NCBI GenBank assembly: GCA_000149225.2
Contig: CM000691.1
Coordinates: forward strand, 372,001-436,000
Length of the DNA stretch: 64,000 nucleotides
Reading direction: 5' to 3'
Source: Lachancea kluyveri NRRL Y-12651
Lineage: Eukaryota > Ascomycota > Saccharomycetes > Saccharomycetales > Saccharomycetaceae
Position numbers and translations under genes: made by a program. Within the stretch, counting starts at the first letter, position 1. Every line of letters begins with the position of its first letter. Shown here piece after piece: positions 39,549-49,523 of the stretch. The notes beneath the pieces are model-generated. The model searched no databases, was not told the DNA's origin, and saw only the letters and a list, made by a program, of their open reading frames with translations.

Positions 39549-40988
39549 ATGGGTAACGTTCCTACAAAACTAGATCAGGATCAAACACCATCGCGCAAAA
39601 ATGGGAGGTCGTTAAGTACTTCTTCAGCGGCTGTCGCAAGTGTTACTAATACGGTAAGATCACGCAGGGCTACTTCTTTGGTTGGTAACCTGTTGAATGC
39701 CAACAGCCGGTCTAGGGCAAACTCCGGACATCATAATGGCAACCCGTACAAAAGGAAGTCTGTCAAAGAGAAGGAAAAGCTTAAAGAAATGCATACGATA
39801 CAGTTGTTGGTAAAATATGACGAAAGTGTTGATGGTGGATTTTTAGCACCTTACGGATGCTATAACTTTGATAAGTTGGATTACGACGCCGACATTGTGA
39901 AAAAGTTAATTGTCGAAAGAAAGCTCGCTCCCTTCTATACACCATTGCAAGATTTTGATGATTCTTGGACCAGAGAGGAAATAATCAAGATCGTCGATGG
40001 CTTGCCACTCCATGCCACGTTCAATGAAGAACTAGAAGAATTTGATGATGTGCCAGTTGGTGACCTGGGCAGAGACGACTTTGATTATTTAATCGACCGG
40101 GCCTTATCTAAAAAGGAGCAAAGGAGGTTGCGTTCCAAGGTGTTCAATGCGAGACTTTACAAGAAAAGAATCATATGGCAGGAGAGAGAAAATGAGAAGT
40201 TTTTAGAGCACAAGTTGGAAGCTAGAAAAAATAAAAATGAACAAACCAATAAATTCTTGCCGAGTGATGACTTGAAATACTCGCTATACAAAAATGGCAC
40301 GGAATGTCCTATTTGCTTTTTGTACTTCCCAGAGCCCATGAATTATTCTCGGTGCTGTCTGCAACCGATCTGCACAGAGTGTTTTGTACAAATAAAGAGA
40401 CTAGAACCGCATTTCCCACACGATGAAGAAGTCGATCCCACAGAGGCGCAGCAGTCCGATGAGGAGAAGGATCCAAATCTACTAATATCTGAGCCTGCAA
40501 ATTGTCCATACTGTGCCACTCCAAATTTCGGTGTCACATACGATCACCCGGTAACGCGGAGGATTGGGGTCCAGGGCCTAGCCCCTTCCTCGTTTGTATC
40601 GGAAGACACCAACGACACACCTTCTACACCGTCGGTACGCCGTGGCTCTATCCCTGCCGTAGATCCTTTAGTTGTAACGTCTGATAGCATTCGACCAGAT
40701 TGGGAAATCAAGCTGAATAAAGAAAGGATGAGATTAGCAAGAAGATCTGCCAATGCCACCGCTATTCACGTCAGCAACCAACTAGTTGATCCTGACCATC
40801 CTAGCCAATCTCGCCATAGTTCTTTTTCTTCAACCAATAGCCGTACTTTGATGTCGCCAGGTTCTGGAATAACCCCTGCATCAAGACCTGCCATTTCGGA
40901 GCTAGAAAACAAAATGATCGAACAAGCCATAAGATTGAGCCTACTAGAAGAAGAAAACAAGAAGAAAGGAAGGTCTTCCAATAGGTGA
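39549..40988 (+). CDS. SIP5: Sip5, zinc-binding Snf1/Reg1-interacting protein
   Basis: 479 residues (489 in S. cerevisiae YMR140W). It starts MGNVPTK, a likely N-myristoylation site. The conserved core APYGCYNFDKLDYD and PFYTPLQDFDDSWTREE is followed by a RING-like cysteine cluster (CPICFLYFPEPMNYSRCCLQPIC, then NCPYCATP). The C-terminal region repeats family blocks (RPDWEIKLNKERMRLARRSANATAIH) and ends with an alpha-helical LENKMIEQAIRLSLLEE resembling a ubiquitin-interacting motif. Sip5 bridges Snf1 kinase and the Reg1/Glc7 phosphatase. Confidence 0.95.
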   Translation: MGNVPTKLDQDQTPSRKNGRSLSTSSAAVASVTNTVRSRRATSLVGNLLNANSRSRANSGHHNGNPYKRKSVKEKEKLKEMHTIQLLVKYDESVDGGFLAPYGCYNFDKLDYDADIVKKLIVERKLAPFYTPLQDFDDSWTREEIIKIVDGLPLHATFNEELEEFDDVPVGDLGRDDFDYLIDRALSKKEQRRLRSKVFNARLYKKRIIWQERENEKFLEHKLEARKNKNEQTNKFLPSDDLKYSLYKNGTECPICFLYFPEPMNYSRCCLQPICTECFVQIKRLEPHFPHDEEVDPTEAQQSDEEKDPNLLISEPANCPYCATPNFGVTYDHPVTRRIGVQGLAPSSFVSEDTNDTPSTPSVRRGSIPAVDPLVVTSDSIRPDWEIKLNKERMRLARRSANATAIHVSNQLVDPDHPSQSRHSSFSSTNSRTLMSPGSGITPASRPAISELENKMIEQAIRLSLLEEENKKKGRSSNR

Positions 40989-41500
40989 TGTGCAAAAAAC
41001 GATCATCTGCTTACATACTTAAATAAAACACGTACCCGTATATTTCGTTATCCCGTCAGACAATGCTATGAATTTTATGAAGGCAACGTTACCAATGGAC
41101 CATAAGAATTGAAGCTCCGATTCGTTGGAATATAATATATATTCTATTAGTACCAACGCTTTTCATTCGATACAGCCACTGCCATTATTCCCACTTTTAT
41201 GGATTCTGTCAGTTTATCCTTTGATTTACAACACTATCATTTTGGCCTGCGCTTGAAAGTCACTATTACCCTCCCCAAATGGTGTGTTACCCTTCTTTGA
41301 TACACCCATCTTTTTTTTTTTTTCCCCTAGCCGCGATGACCACGCAAAGCTGCTTCTGAAAAAAATTTTCTTTCACATCGTCGAGCTCTCTTCCTCTCTC
41401 TTTCTCTTCCACTCTTTCACTCACCAATAAAGAAATAGTCTGCTTTTTGAGAGCTTAATTTGATTATCTCTATTCCTCCTAAAAAAAAAAAGAACAAGAA
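40989..41500. promoter_or_regulatory. RPP1A promoter region with Rap1-like site
   Basis: 510 bp ahead of RPP1A. ACACCCATC at 41302-41310 resembles a Rap1 half-site and is followed by a T run and pyrimidine-rich stretch, the usual layout of yeast ribosomal-protein promoters. The leader is A-rich up to the ATG. Confidence 0.6.
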
Positions 41501-41818
41501 ATGTCTACTGAAACTGCTTTGTCTTACGCTGCCTTGATCTTGGCTGACGCTGAAGTTGAAATCTCCTCCGACAAGTTGTTGACTTTGACCGAAGCTGCCA
41601 AAGTTCCAGTTGAAGGTATCTGGGCCGACATCTTTGCCAAGGCCTTGGAAACCCAAAACTTGAAGGACTTGTTGGTCAGCTTTGAAGCTGGTTCCGGTTC
41701 TGCTCCAGTTGCTGGTGCCTCTGCTGGTGCCGCTGCCAGTGAAGAAGCCGCTGAAGAAGAAGAAGAAGAAGCCAAGGAAGAATCTGACGATGACATGGGT
41801 TTCGGTTTGTTCGATTAG
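41501..41818 (+). CDS. RPP1A: Ribosomal stalk protein P1 alpha (Rpp1A)
   Basis: 105 residues (106 in S. cerevisiae YDL081C). The N-terminal helical dimerisation domain ([17 protein letters not shown]) is followed by an Ala/Gly hinge and the acidic tail ending in [13 protein letters not shown], the universal P-protein C-terminus that recruits translation factors to the 60S stalk. Codon bias is extreme, as expected. Dimerises with P2 and binds the P0 base. Confidence 0.98.
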   Translation: MSTETALSYAALILADAEVEISSDKLLTLTEAAKVPVEGIWADIFAKALETQNLKDLLVSFEAGSGSAPVAGASAGAAASEEAAEEEEEEAKEESDDDMGFGLFD

Positions 41819-42252
41819 AGTGTTTAAATAAATATTATGAGTTTATGTACACTTTGATTAATCTAGACTTCGCTATTCATTAACACGCCTGGTGGGGGAA
41901 CTCTCGGAACCACTACTCTGGTTATGCCAGAAGATAGCCAAGTGTAGACGGGTTCCCATACATCGCTGAGCGTACCTTCCAACGACAATGGCACCATCGC
42001 AAAATGTTTCGTACAAAATGTTAGAGAAACTCATTGCCAAATATTCCTGCATGCAGAGGTGGTTGACAAAATATCTACGAGACTTGTAGCAGAAAATCAG
42101 TCAACCTCATCTTGTAACCAGTCTTGCAATCGATTATCTTTTTATAATAACAGTAAAATGTTAGATTAGTTATGGCTTCCCACTATACAATTTACATAAA
42201 AGAAAAATGACAAAAAATAATGCATTTGGATAATTATTCCATGTCACTAAGT
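41819..42252. other. RPP1A-RPL13 convergent interval
   Basis: 430 bp between convergent ribosomal genes. It is less AT-rich than most intergenic DNA here (about 41880-42120), so I looked for a box C/D or H/ACA snoRNA but found no convincing boxes with matching stems. Confidence 0.5.
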
Positions 42253-43236
42253 TTATTTCTTCTTCTCAGCTTCAGCTTCAGCCTTTTCTTTAGCTCTCTT
42301 TTCTCTGACACCGTGGTACTTCTTGTCAGATCTGGCCAATCTCAAGGTTCTGAAAGCAGATTCACCGTTGTCTTCAACAGCTCTAGTTTCAACATCAGTA
42401 GCTGGTTGAGAAATTGGGAAAGCAGCAGCAGCAGACAAAACTTGTTCAGCTTCTGGGGCCTTACCGTTTCTTGGGAAGACAATGATCTTAGATTGGTATT
42501 CCTTTAATCTTTGGACGTTCAATTCGAAAATTTCAGTGCTTCTGTTTTGACGTCTGTGGTCGACAGCGATACCAATGGTTCTGGCGTAAGCAGCAGTCAA
42601 ACCAGCAGCCTTGACTTCAGCCAAGGTGAAACCTCTACCAGCTCTAACCTTTCTGTTGTACTTAACAGTTGGAGCCCTGACGACTGGTCTCAACAAGTCC
42701 AATGGTTTTGGAGCAATCTTGGCAGCCTTGGTAGCTCTGGCGTTACGTCTAGAGACCTTCTTACCAGCTTGGTCGAAGTGAACTCTGACACGTTCTTGCC
42801 AGTGCTTTCTGAAGTGGTTCTTCAAAATTGGTAAGTTCTTGGAGATAGCTATTATGAATGGTCGTTAGTACTATTAAATCGATGCTTGTTATAGTGAAGT
42901 AAGATTTTCCCTCGAGAGACTCCTATCGGTCTTGCATGATATTGGAGACGTGGCTTGTATAGTATAACAAGTATTCTTAGGCCTCACTGGGTGAATTTTC
43001 TTGGCTGAAATAGTATACTGAAGTCTCCAAATTAAAGCCTGGTGGAAATATGCGATAATCTCGAACCATTTGGTATCATGTTAGATTACTCCTTTCCTTT
43101 ACTGAATCGTCAATTATCGAGTCTTTAAAGATTTTCTCATTGCATCTTCCCTATTGATGATAATTCACACATAGTAATACTAATCCTCGTGGAAATAACT
43201 TGTTTCACTTCTCATTACGCTGTTAGACATACCCAT
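42253..43236 (-). CDS. RPL13: 60S ribosomal protein eL13 (two exons)
   Basis: Exon 1 is only ATGG (43233-43236) and exon 2 is 42253-42848; together 199 residues, the exact S. cerevisiae length. The protein begins [14 protein letters not shown] and carries [15 protein letters not shown] and [19 protein letters not shown]. The four-base first exon and intron position match S. cerevisiae RPL13A/B. Codon use is strongly biased. Divergent from RPS16, as on S. cerevisiae chromosomes IV and XIII. Confidence 0.98.
42849..43232 (-). other. RPL13 intron
   Basis: 384 bp on the minus strand: GTATGT donor at 43232-43227, TACTAAC branch point at 42870-42864, TAG acceptor at 42851-42849. The junction completes the Ala codon after Met. 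No snoRNA boxes are evident. Confidence 0.95.
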
Positions 43237-43334
43237 TGTTACTTGATTCCTGCTTTACCTTAAGATTATTATGAAGCTAACACTGTAGTTGAATAAGTTC
43301 AACAATTTCGTACTCTTCCGAAAATTTTTGTTAG

Positions 43335-43690
43335 GAGGCGACTGTCCATGCTACGCTGACAGAGAGAGGAGCCCGATGGAGCTGCCACAGATTCTGTGGC
43401 CGCGTAGTCCACGACTCCTCGTGGACAGTCCCAGGGCAGAGTGGGCCTACCTGGAGGCAGCTGGTAGGACTGTGTAGGCAGACCACCAGTAGCGCCAGGC
43501 CAGACACTGTGCTACGTAGTGGCCCTGGGCAGCAGTCGGTGGAGTGGGGGGGACTGAGGACTTGCTACGCTGAGGCGATGGTAGAGTGTCGCGAGACGTC
43601 TGCCGCCGCTCCAGCGACTCGCAATCGAAGCGAGAGGTGGGAGAGGCGACTACGACGGCCGCTAAATGAGATGGTTCTGATGCGAGCTCC
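43335..43690. repeat. GC-rich island with inverted repeats, RPL13 side
   Basis: About 355 bp, far more GC-rich than its flanks. It holds perfect hairpins: CCACAG-ATT-CTGTGG and GTCCACGA-CTCC-TCGTGGAC, and GACTGTCC near 43340 can pair with GGACAGTC near 43423. TGCTACGCTGA occurs twice (about 43349 and 43563). No coding frame is convincing. Nature unknown. Confidence 0.6.
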
Positions 43691-43800
43691 TATAGAATAA
43701 AAAAATTGATGCGCAAAGCTTACTCTTCATAGTGAGATGTTTGGGTCTAAATCAAGATACAGAACACCTATCAGTACATTGGAAAAGTAAATACATGCAT

Positions 43801-43885
43801 AATGTGTGGGTGGCACAGTCTCAACAATACGTGGCTTAGATTCCTGACGTACCCGGAACGTGCGACAGAATAAACCCATACATAC
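43801..43885. promoter_or_regulatory. Two Rap1-like sites between RPL13 and RPS16
   Basis: The reverse complement of 43801-43813 reads CCACCCACACATT and 43872-43885 reads AAACCCATACATAC; both resemble the Rap1 consensus ACACCCRYACAYY. They lie in opposite orientations midway between the divergent ribosomal genes. Confidence 0.65.
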
Positions 43886-43989
43886 AAAGGGGGAGTTGTT
43901 TGGAGAGCCAGTACACCTCAATATATACATCAGAAGTCGTCTGCACATTATTTTGATGACTGTCTGATGAGTCGGTGTAGAAAGGGCGC

Positions 43990-44240
43990 ACGCATCGTTG
44001 TGAAGCTACCTGGTTCTATGAGCGGAAGACTCCTGCGCACAGGGGGAGGGGGGCTTCCTCCCGAACTCCCCCACGTAGGCAGAGCTCCTCGACCCTGGGA
44101 GCCTGGCAGACTGCCCCCGGCCTCAGGCTTTGCCCCTACCTACGTTGAAGCACAGCCAGCAACTCCTCCGCCTAGCTTCGTGATGCCTGCGTAATGATCT
44201 CTGCCTAGCATTACGGCCTGTAGCCCTGTAGTAACTACGG
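43990..44240. repeat. GC-rich island, RPS16 side
   Basis: About 250 bp of high GC with G- and C-runs (GGGGGAGGGGGG near 44042, CTCCCCCACG near 44066). It is not an obvious copy of the other island, though both contain GTAGGCAGA. It ends about 120 bp before the RPS16 start. Confidence 0.55.
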
Positions 44241-44357
44241 ACGGACCACTGCTCTCTCGAAAAAACTTTCACCAAACGCTTTTTCCAAGAGTTGGTTAAT
44301 ATAGTTACTTGCTTCGTATTATCACAAGGGAAAGAATACCATAAAGAAAAGTACAAG

Positions 44358-45211
44358 ATGTCTACTGTCCCAAGTGTTCAAGTATGTCAGACCATCCAGG
44401 ATTAACTTATGAGAATGTTCCGATCTCGTTTAATTGATGAAAGAGCCGATTTGATTGAGTGTTAACCGTTTTCCAAGTGGACGGATTAGGTGTGATAGGA
44501 ATTGTAAGAGTTCATTCCGTCAAATGACTAGATTGATAAAGGAACTGAAAGTACCTAAACTACCATCTTGAGTAAGAGAATTCCCATTTAGACTGTTTAG
44601 TAAAGCCTCGGCCCTATGATTGTTATTATGAGCAACTTTGGATAGTTGGATATTACTCCTATTGTTAAAAAGATACTCATAAGGGAAGAAAAGAGCATAA
44701 ATCCTGTCATACAAGAATACTCATTCTCATCGACTTTTTTGTGATTGAGGTTGTGAACACCTTTTTTTTTTCACGAATATCTTATACTAACTGCTTATTT
44801 TAGACTTTCGGTAAGAAGAAGTCTGCTACTGCCGTTGCCCACGTTAAGGCCGGTAAGGGTTTGATCAAGGTTAACGGTTCTCCAATCACCTTGGTTCAAC
44901 CAGAAATCTTGAGATTCAAGGTTTACGAACCATTGTTGTTGGTTGGTTTGGACAAGTTCGCTAACATCGACATCAGAGTTAGAGTCACTGGTGGTGGTCA
45001 CGTCTCTCAAGTTTATGCTATCAGACAAGCTATTGCCAAGGGTTTGGTTGCTTACCACCAAAAGTTCGTTGACGAACAATCCAAGAACGAATTGAAGAAG
45101 GCTTTCACCTCTTACGACAGAACCTTGTTGATTGCTGATTCCAGAAGACCAGAACCAAAGAAATTCGGTGGTAAGGGTGCTCGTTCCAGATTCCAAAAGT
45201 CTTACCGTTAA
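44358..45211 (+). CDS. RPS16: 40S ribosomal protein uS9 (two exons)
   Basis: Exons 44358-44381 (MSTVPSVQ) and 44804-45211 give 143 residues, the same as S. cerevisiae Rps16. The protein has [19 protein letters not shown], the central [19 protein letters not shown], and ends [12 protein letters not shown], the C-terminal tail that reaches the P-site tRNA. Intron position matches both S. cerevisiae copies (RPS16A YMR143W, RPS16B YDL083C). Confidence 0.98.
44382..44803 (+). other. RPS16 intron
   Basis: 422 bp: GTATGT donor at 44382, TACTAAC branch point at 44785-44791, TAG acceptor at 44801-44803, phase 0. A T-rich run precedes the branch point. Confidence 0.96.
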
Positions 45212-46229
45212 AGAGAATATGGAAACATTACCTGTATTGTTTTTTATTGTCTTATATCATCTACTACATACTGTATAACTTAATATCACGGGTAGAACGT
45301 TTTTATCATAAGCGCCTCACTATCCTCGTTATAGAAAAAGATGGATGCAGAGTTTAAGGGCTCTTTTCGTGTTCACTTTCGAGTATTTTTGCTCGTAGTA
45401 ATCCCCAAATTGGATAAAGACTAATAGTTGTCAAAATGGTTATGTAATCACCGAGAACCGAGACGTTTAAGATAGAAGTTAAGTCACATGCATGCAATTG
45501 GCTGCTTCAACTATATTCTTCAAAGCTCGAATAAGGCTAAAAAACAAACAAACTTCCAGGTAATGAGAAAAAACCGCTGTAAATCGGGCACTTTGCTTCA
45601 CAGTTATTTTCTGATTATATAAAACTCATTTTGCTTTCCTTGACCTTTCATCGTAGCTCTTGTTTCGACGCGAAAGTGACCGTGACTCATTGTCGATGCT
45701 ATCAATACTTGCCAACGATGTTTTCATATAAACAGATTAGAATTATGTACTCTGAAGGAACGTGACAGTTGAAGGTTCATTGACAAAAAGAGGATGAAGA
45801 ATTTACAACTTTATTAAATCTCAATGTCGGAATAACATTTTATTGTAAAGTTTAGATATACCTGGGGAATTCTATAAGTACCCATCAAAAAGTTGTTCAC
45901 GTGATCGTTGAACGCGAGGTTTCCCGCAACATTTCATATTTTTTTTTTTTCGTTTTTGCGACGCGAAAACGCTTGGTGTGTCGCCCATAATTTACGTGAA
46001 GCAGAGAAACTCCTTTGTACCGGATTCGATTGGGAAGGGAACTCACCCAATACAGACCCTTGGTGCGAGATTTTGTCAAACTTGAGAGTAAGATTAAACA
46101 CACAAATTTAAAAGTTTAATCATTCGAAGAGGTTGTTTTGTCAGTGTTTTCCGCCTTTTGCATATCCTTTGTTTATTTTACAATACAAGCTTCCCGCATT
46201 CCATAAACACGAGTTGCATACCTCCTATA
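45212..46229. other. RPS16-FDO1 interval
   Basis: About 1 kb without a recognised gene. ATCACGTGAA-type E-box at about 45898-45905 and a T run at 45941-45950. It should carry the FDO1 promoter. Confidence 0.55.
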
Positions 46230-47336
46230 ATGATAAACTGTAACCTGTCAAACTCAAATTCCATGTCACCCAAAACAACAATTCCGGAGCTAACTAGGAA
46301 ACCTTCAACTATATCTTCCACATCTCTAGCATCGTCATCCTCTTCGGATGAAACATTAATTGAACAGGCGCATGCGGCCATAGAACACACAAAAACGTTT
46401 CTAGAAAACTTAAACTTCGACCAAGCTTTATCGCCGGTTGAAGACCCACATCAAAATAATTCACAATCATCAGTCTTTTCGTCCCAAGAAGTCAAATCCA
46501 TAATTCAGACACCTTATCACAATAAGTTCAGCTCATCCAATAATAATAACTTACCTGAGAGTAGCTCAACACATTTGGCGACGCCATCAACTGGCTCTGA
46601 CTACGATAGGATATCTTTCAATGCCCCAAATTCTGAAAGAAAACATGAGCTGGCGGAAATTTTGCACTCATTGGTTGAGTTGCTTTCTAAGTCGCAGGAG
46701 CAGATTAAACAGTTGAAGCTCAAAAACCTAATGTTGAATACAGGCTTAAAAGACACCAATTCTAGATTTGAAGTCGAGCATAACATAAACAAACAGCAGT
46801 TTGAAAGAATTAAATGCCAATTGATTTTAGAAAATCAGGGATTGGTAGAAAAAATGAACTCTAAAGACATGAAAATCCGCAAGTACAAAGATAGAATTAT
46901 TGAGAAAAACAAAGAGATCAATAGGCTGATGAGGTTGTTGAATAAATCTTGTATACCAAATCCACCTTCGGGGAACTTGTCGTCTTCAATACAGAAGCCA
47001 AGGTTGGAAAGAGGTAAAACTCGTGACTCCAATATGTTGGCGACCTTGGGTATCTTGGCGTCTCACGTTTTAAATGAAGAGCAAGACGCACCTGGTAACA
47101 GTGGCGCCGATAACACAGAGCTGGAAATGTCTCAAAATGACAGCCATTATGGGGACATTAATCCACCCGTACCAGCAAGGGCACAGTATTTCCATAGTAT
47201 GCCTGTGTTATCTGAAGCGAGACCTCCTTCGGTACAGGCAACAGGATCAGAAAAGGATGAATCAAAGTCAGGATTACAATTGCCTAGACTGAGGAGCTTC
47301 AACACTCTGGATGGTTCAGTGAAAGAAATTAAGTAA
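46230..47336 (+). CDS. FDO1: Fdo1-like protein (Fkh1 partner)
   Basis: 368 residues from the ATG at 46230; an in-frame ATG at 46158 would add 24 hydrophobic residues lying in what looks like promoter DNA. Ser/Thr-rich N-terminus, then a long predicted coiled coil (about residues 130-260; HELAEILHSLVELLSKSQEQ and later Lys/Glu/Asn-rich heptads), then a disordered tail. The call rests on its place between RPS16 and NDE1, as for S. cerevisiae YMR144W, plus coiled-coil layout. Fdo1 binds the forkhead protein Fkh1 and affects donor choice in mating-type switching. Confidence 0.78.
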   Translation: MINCNLSNSNSMSPKTTIPELTRKPSTISSTSLASSSSSDETLIEQAHAAIEHTKTFLENLNFDQALSPVEDPHQNNSQSSVFSSQEVKSIIQTPYHNKFSSSNNNNLPESSSTHLATPSTGSDYDRISFNAPNSERKHELAEILHSLVELLSKSQEQIKQLKLKNLMLNTGLKDTNSRFEVEHNINKQQFERIKCQLILENQGLVEKMNSKDMKIRKYKDRIIEKNKEINRLMRLLNKSCIPNPPSGNLSSSIQKPRLERGKTRDSNMLATLGILASHVLNEEQDAPGNSGADNTELEMSQNDSHYGDINPPVPARAQYFHSMPVLSEARPPSVQATGSEKDESKSGLQLPRLRSFNTLDGSVKEIK

Positions 47337-47900
47337 TGCCGTTCCCTGCCATTTTTTATTCTATTATAATATGGCTCCTGCTTTTGTTTCCACACCATTT
47401 GTTGCTGAGTTATTCTTTTCTTCATCACCGCTCTTGTCGCTTGAAAGGTTTGGGACTTGTGAATCGCAAACCGATTTCGATGACTACCTGATATAAGATT
47501 ATGGGGTTTCATTTAGGCAATAGTCCTATGTATAACTTATCCACAATTATTGCAGCAAACACCGCAAGAAACATAAACTCAAAGTCGATCACAGTGTTTA
47601 CTCCAATTTACACCTCTGGTAAACATGATAGTATTCAACTCGTTCCAAAATATGACAAAAGAAACCCTGGATGCGATATCCCTCCCCCCGCCAACGAAAC
47701 CTTAATCAACAGGATGTGAAATTCTGCAGCTCATTGGCAAACGCTTCTAATATATTACACCATGCTTCTAACTTAAAGATAACGATTTTTTAGATTTTTA
47801 CATACACAATCTTCCTACAACGAGATTCATTATATAAACCAGAATAGACAACTTTTCTTTTTCATTAAAGGAATTTCAAACTCAAGGACTCTAATAGCGT
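47337..47900. other. FDO1-SUB2 convergent interval
   Basis: 560 bp between convergent genes. One 72-codon open frame (47501-47719) lacks features and a promoter and is not called. Confidence 0.6.
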
Positions 47901-49297
47901 TTAAGTGTTCAAGTAAGTAGATGGATCAACACCTTCTTCTGGAAATTCAGCAATCTTGACATCAAAACGCTCTTGGATTTTAGATAAAACTTCTTCATCT
48001 TCCTTTGTAGAGACAAAAGAGATAGCCAAACCCTTTGTACCGAATCTACCAGCTCTACCGACACGATGTAAGTATTGGTCAGCCTCATTTGGCAAATCAT
48101 AGTTGATAGCCAAATTGATACGTTCAATATCGATACCTCTACCAAAAACGTCAGTGGAGACACAGATACGCTTTTCAAACTCTTTGAAAGCCTTGTAGCG
48201 GGCAATACGTTCCTCTTGCTTCATACCACCGTGAACAGTAATCGCAGGGAAGTTGGAAGCATTCAACAATTTTGTTAACTCATTTGCTCTTAAGGTAGAT
48301 TTGACAAAGATGATGACTTGGTTGAACTCCAAGTCGTCTAATAGTTGAGCCAACTTACGGTTCTTTTCACGCTCTTCAAGTTTGACGTAATATTGTTGTA
48401 GACCATGCAAAGTTAGTTTAGCTTCGTCATCCACAAAAATTTCCAAAGGATTTTGTAAGAAACGTCTACAGATTGGTCTAATTTCTTGAGACAAAGTAGC
48501 GGAAAACATCATAACTTGTTTGTCTCTTGGAGTAGCTCTGAAGATGTCTTGAACATCTCTTCTCATGTCTAAAGCTTCCAAAACTTTATCACACTCATCG
48601 ATGACAAAGTTCTTGACATGGCCCAAGTTAATTAACTTGTCTCTAACTAAAGCCTTCAAACGACCTGGGGTTGCAACGACAATGTGAGGAGCAGTTTCTT
48701 TGTTTTTCAACAATTCAGCATCCTTTTGAATTGGGGTACCACCGTAAAAAACAGCTGTCTTGACATCTGGCATGTACTTGGAGAATCTTAAGTACTCATT
48801 ACGAATTTGGTAGGCCAATTCTCTGGCATTACAGATAACAACAACGGAAACTTCACCTGGAACTGGGTCCAATTGCTGTAAAGTGGACAACACGAAAACG
48901 GCAGTCTTACCCAAACCGGACTTGGCTTGACACAAAACATCAGTACCGTGGATAGACTGTGGAATAGTGTGCTGTTGGACTAAAATAAAACTTCAGTTAG
49001 TACAATTGGCAGATTTGGGAATTGTGTAATTATGCGTGACATACCTTCAGAGGGATGCTCGAAACCACAGTCGATAATAGCTCGGGACAATTCCGGCTTC
49101 AATAGAAAGTCCTTAAAACCGGTGGAGTGGATACCGACATAGGAACCCTTTTTATCACCATCAGCGCCGGCCTCACCAGCTTCACCAGTGGTGGTAGATC
49201 CTTCGGCAGAAGCTTCGGTGGCCTTAGAAGCATCGACTTGAATCTCTTGTTCGTTGTCAGAGTATTCCAATAAATCTTCTTCACCTTCGTGAGACAT
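47901..49297 (-). CDS. SUB2: DEAD-box mRNA export and splicing helicase Sub2 (two exons)
   Basis: Exon 1 is 49045-49297 and exon 2 is 47901-48979; 443 residues (446 in S. cerevisiae YDL084W). Starts [19 protein letters not shown]. Motifs: Q-motif region [15 protein letters not shown], Walker [14 protein letters not shown] box ([10 protein letters not shown]), SAT (MFSATLS), and [10 protein letters not shown]. Sub2/UAP56 loads in early spliceosome assembly and couples transcription to export in TREX with Yra1 and THO. An in-frame upstream ATG exists but the Sub2 start is conserved. S. cerevisiae SUB2 is intronless to my knowledge, so the intron here is a real difference. Confidence 0.97.
48980..49044 (-). 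other. SUB2 intron
   Basis: 65 bp on the minus strand: GTATGT donor at 49044-49039, TACTAAC at 49002-48996, TTTTAG acceptor ending at 48980. It splits the Val codon of HPSEVQQ, inside the Q-motif region. Retention would stop translation before the helicase core. Confidence 0.95.
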
Positions 49298-49523
49298 TCT
49301 TCTTGTTTGGTTTTTTTGCTGGATTGGCTCGGAATAAGGTTCGAAACGATAAACAAGTTCACGATTCTTCATCCTTTTTGCCACCAAAATTTTTCTTCAG
49401 CAAAATAACCCTCTTCCCTTCCCATTTCGTAATCAAAATCAGGGTAATAAACATATCATCATCGACGATAAATGTACCACAAGGTACGCCAAACAACGCG
49501 TTAATAGGTGGATTGACCTTGAT

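Noticed and set aside
41819-42252. Possible snoRNA in the RPP1A-RPL13 interval
   Set aside because: No convincing C/D or H/ACA boxes with a supporting stem.
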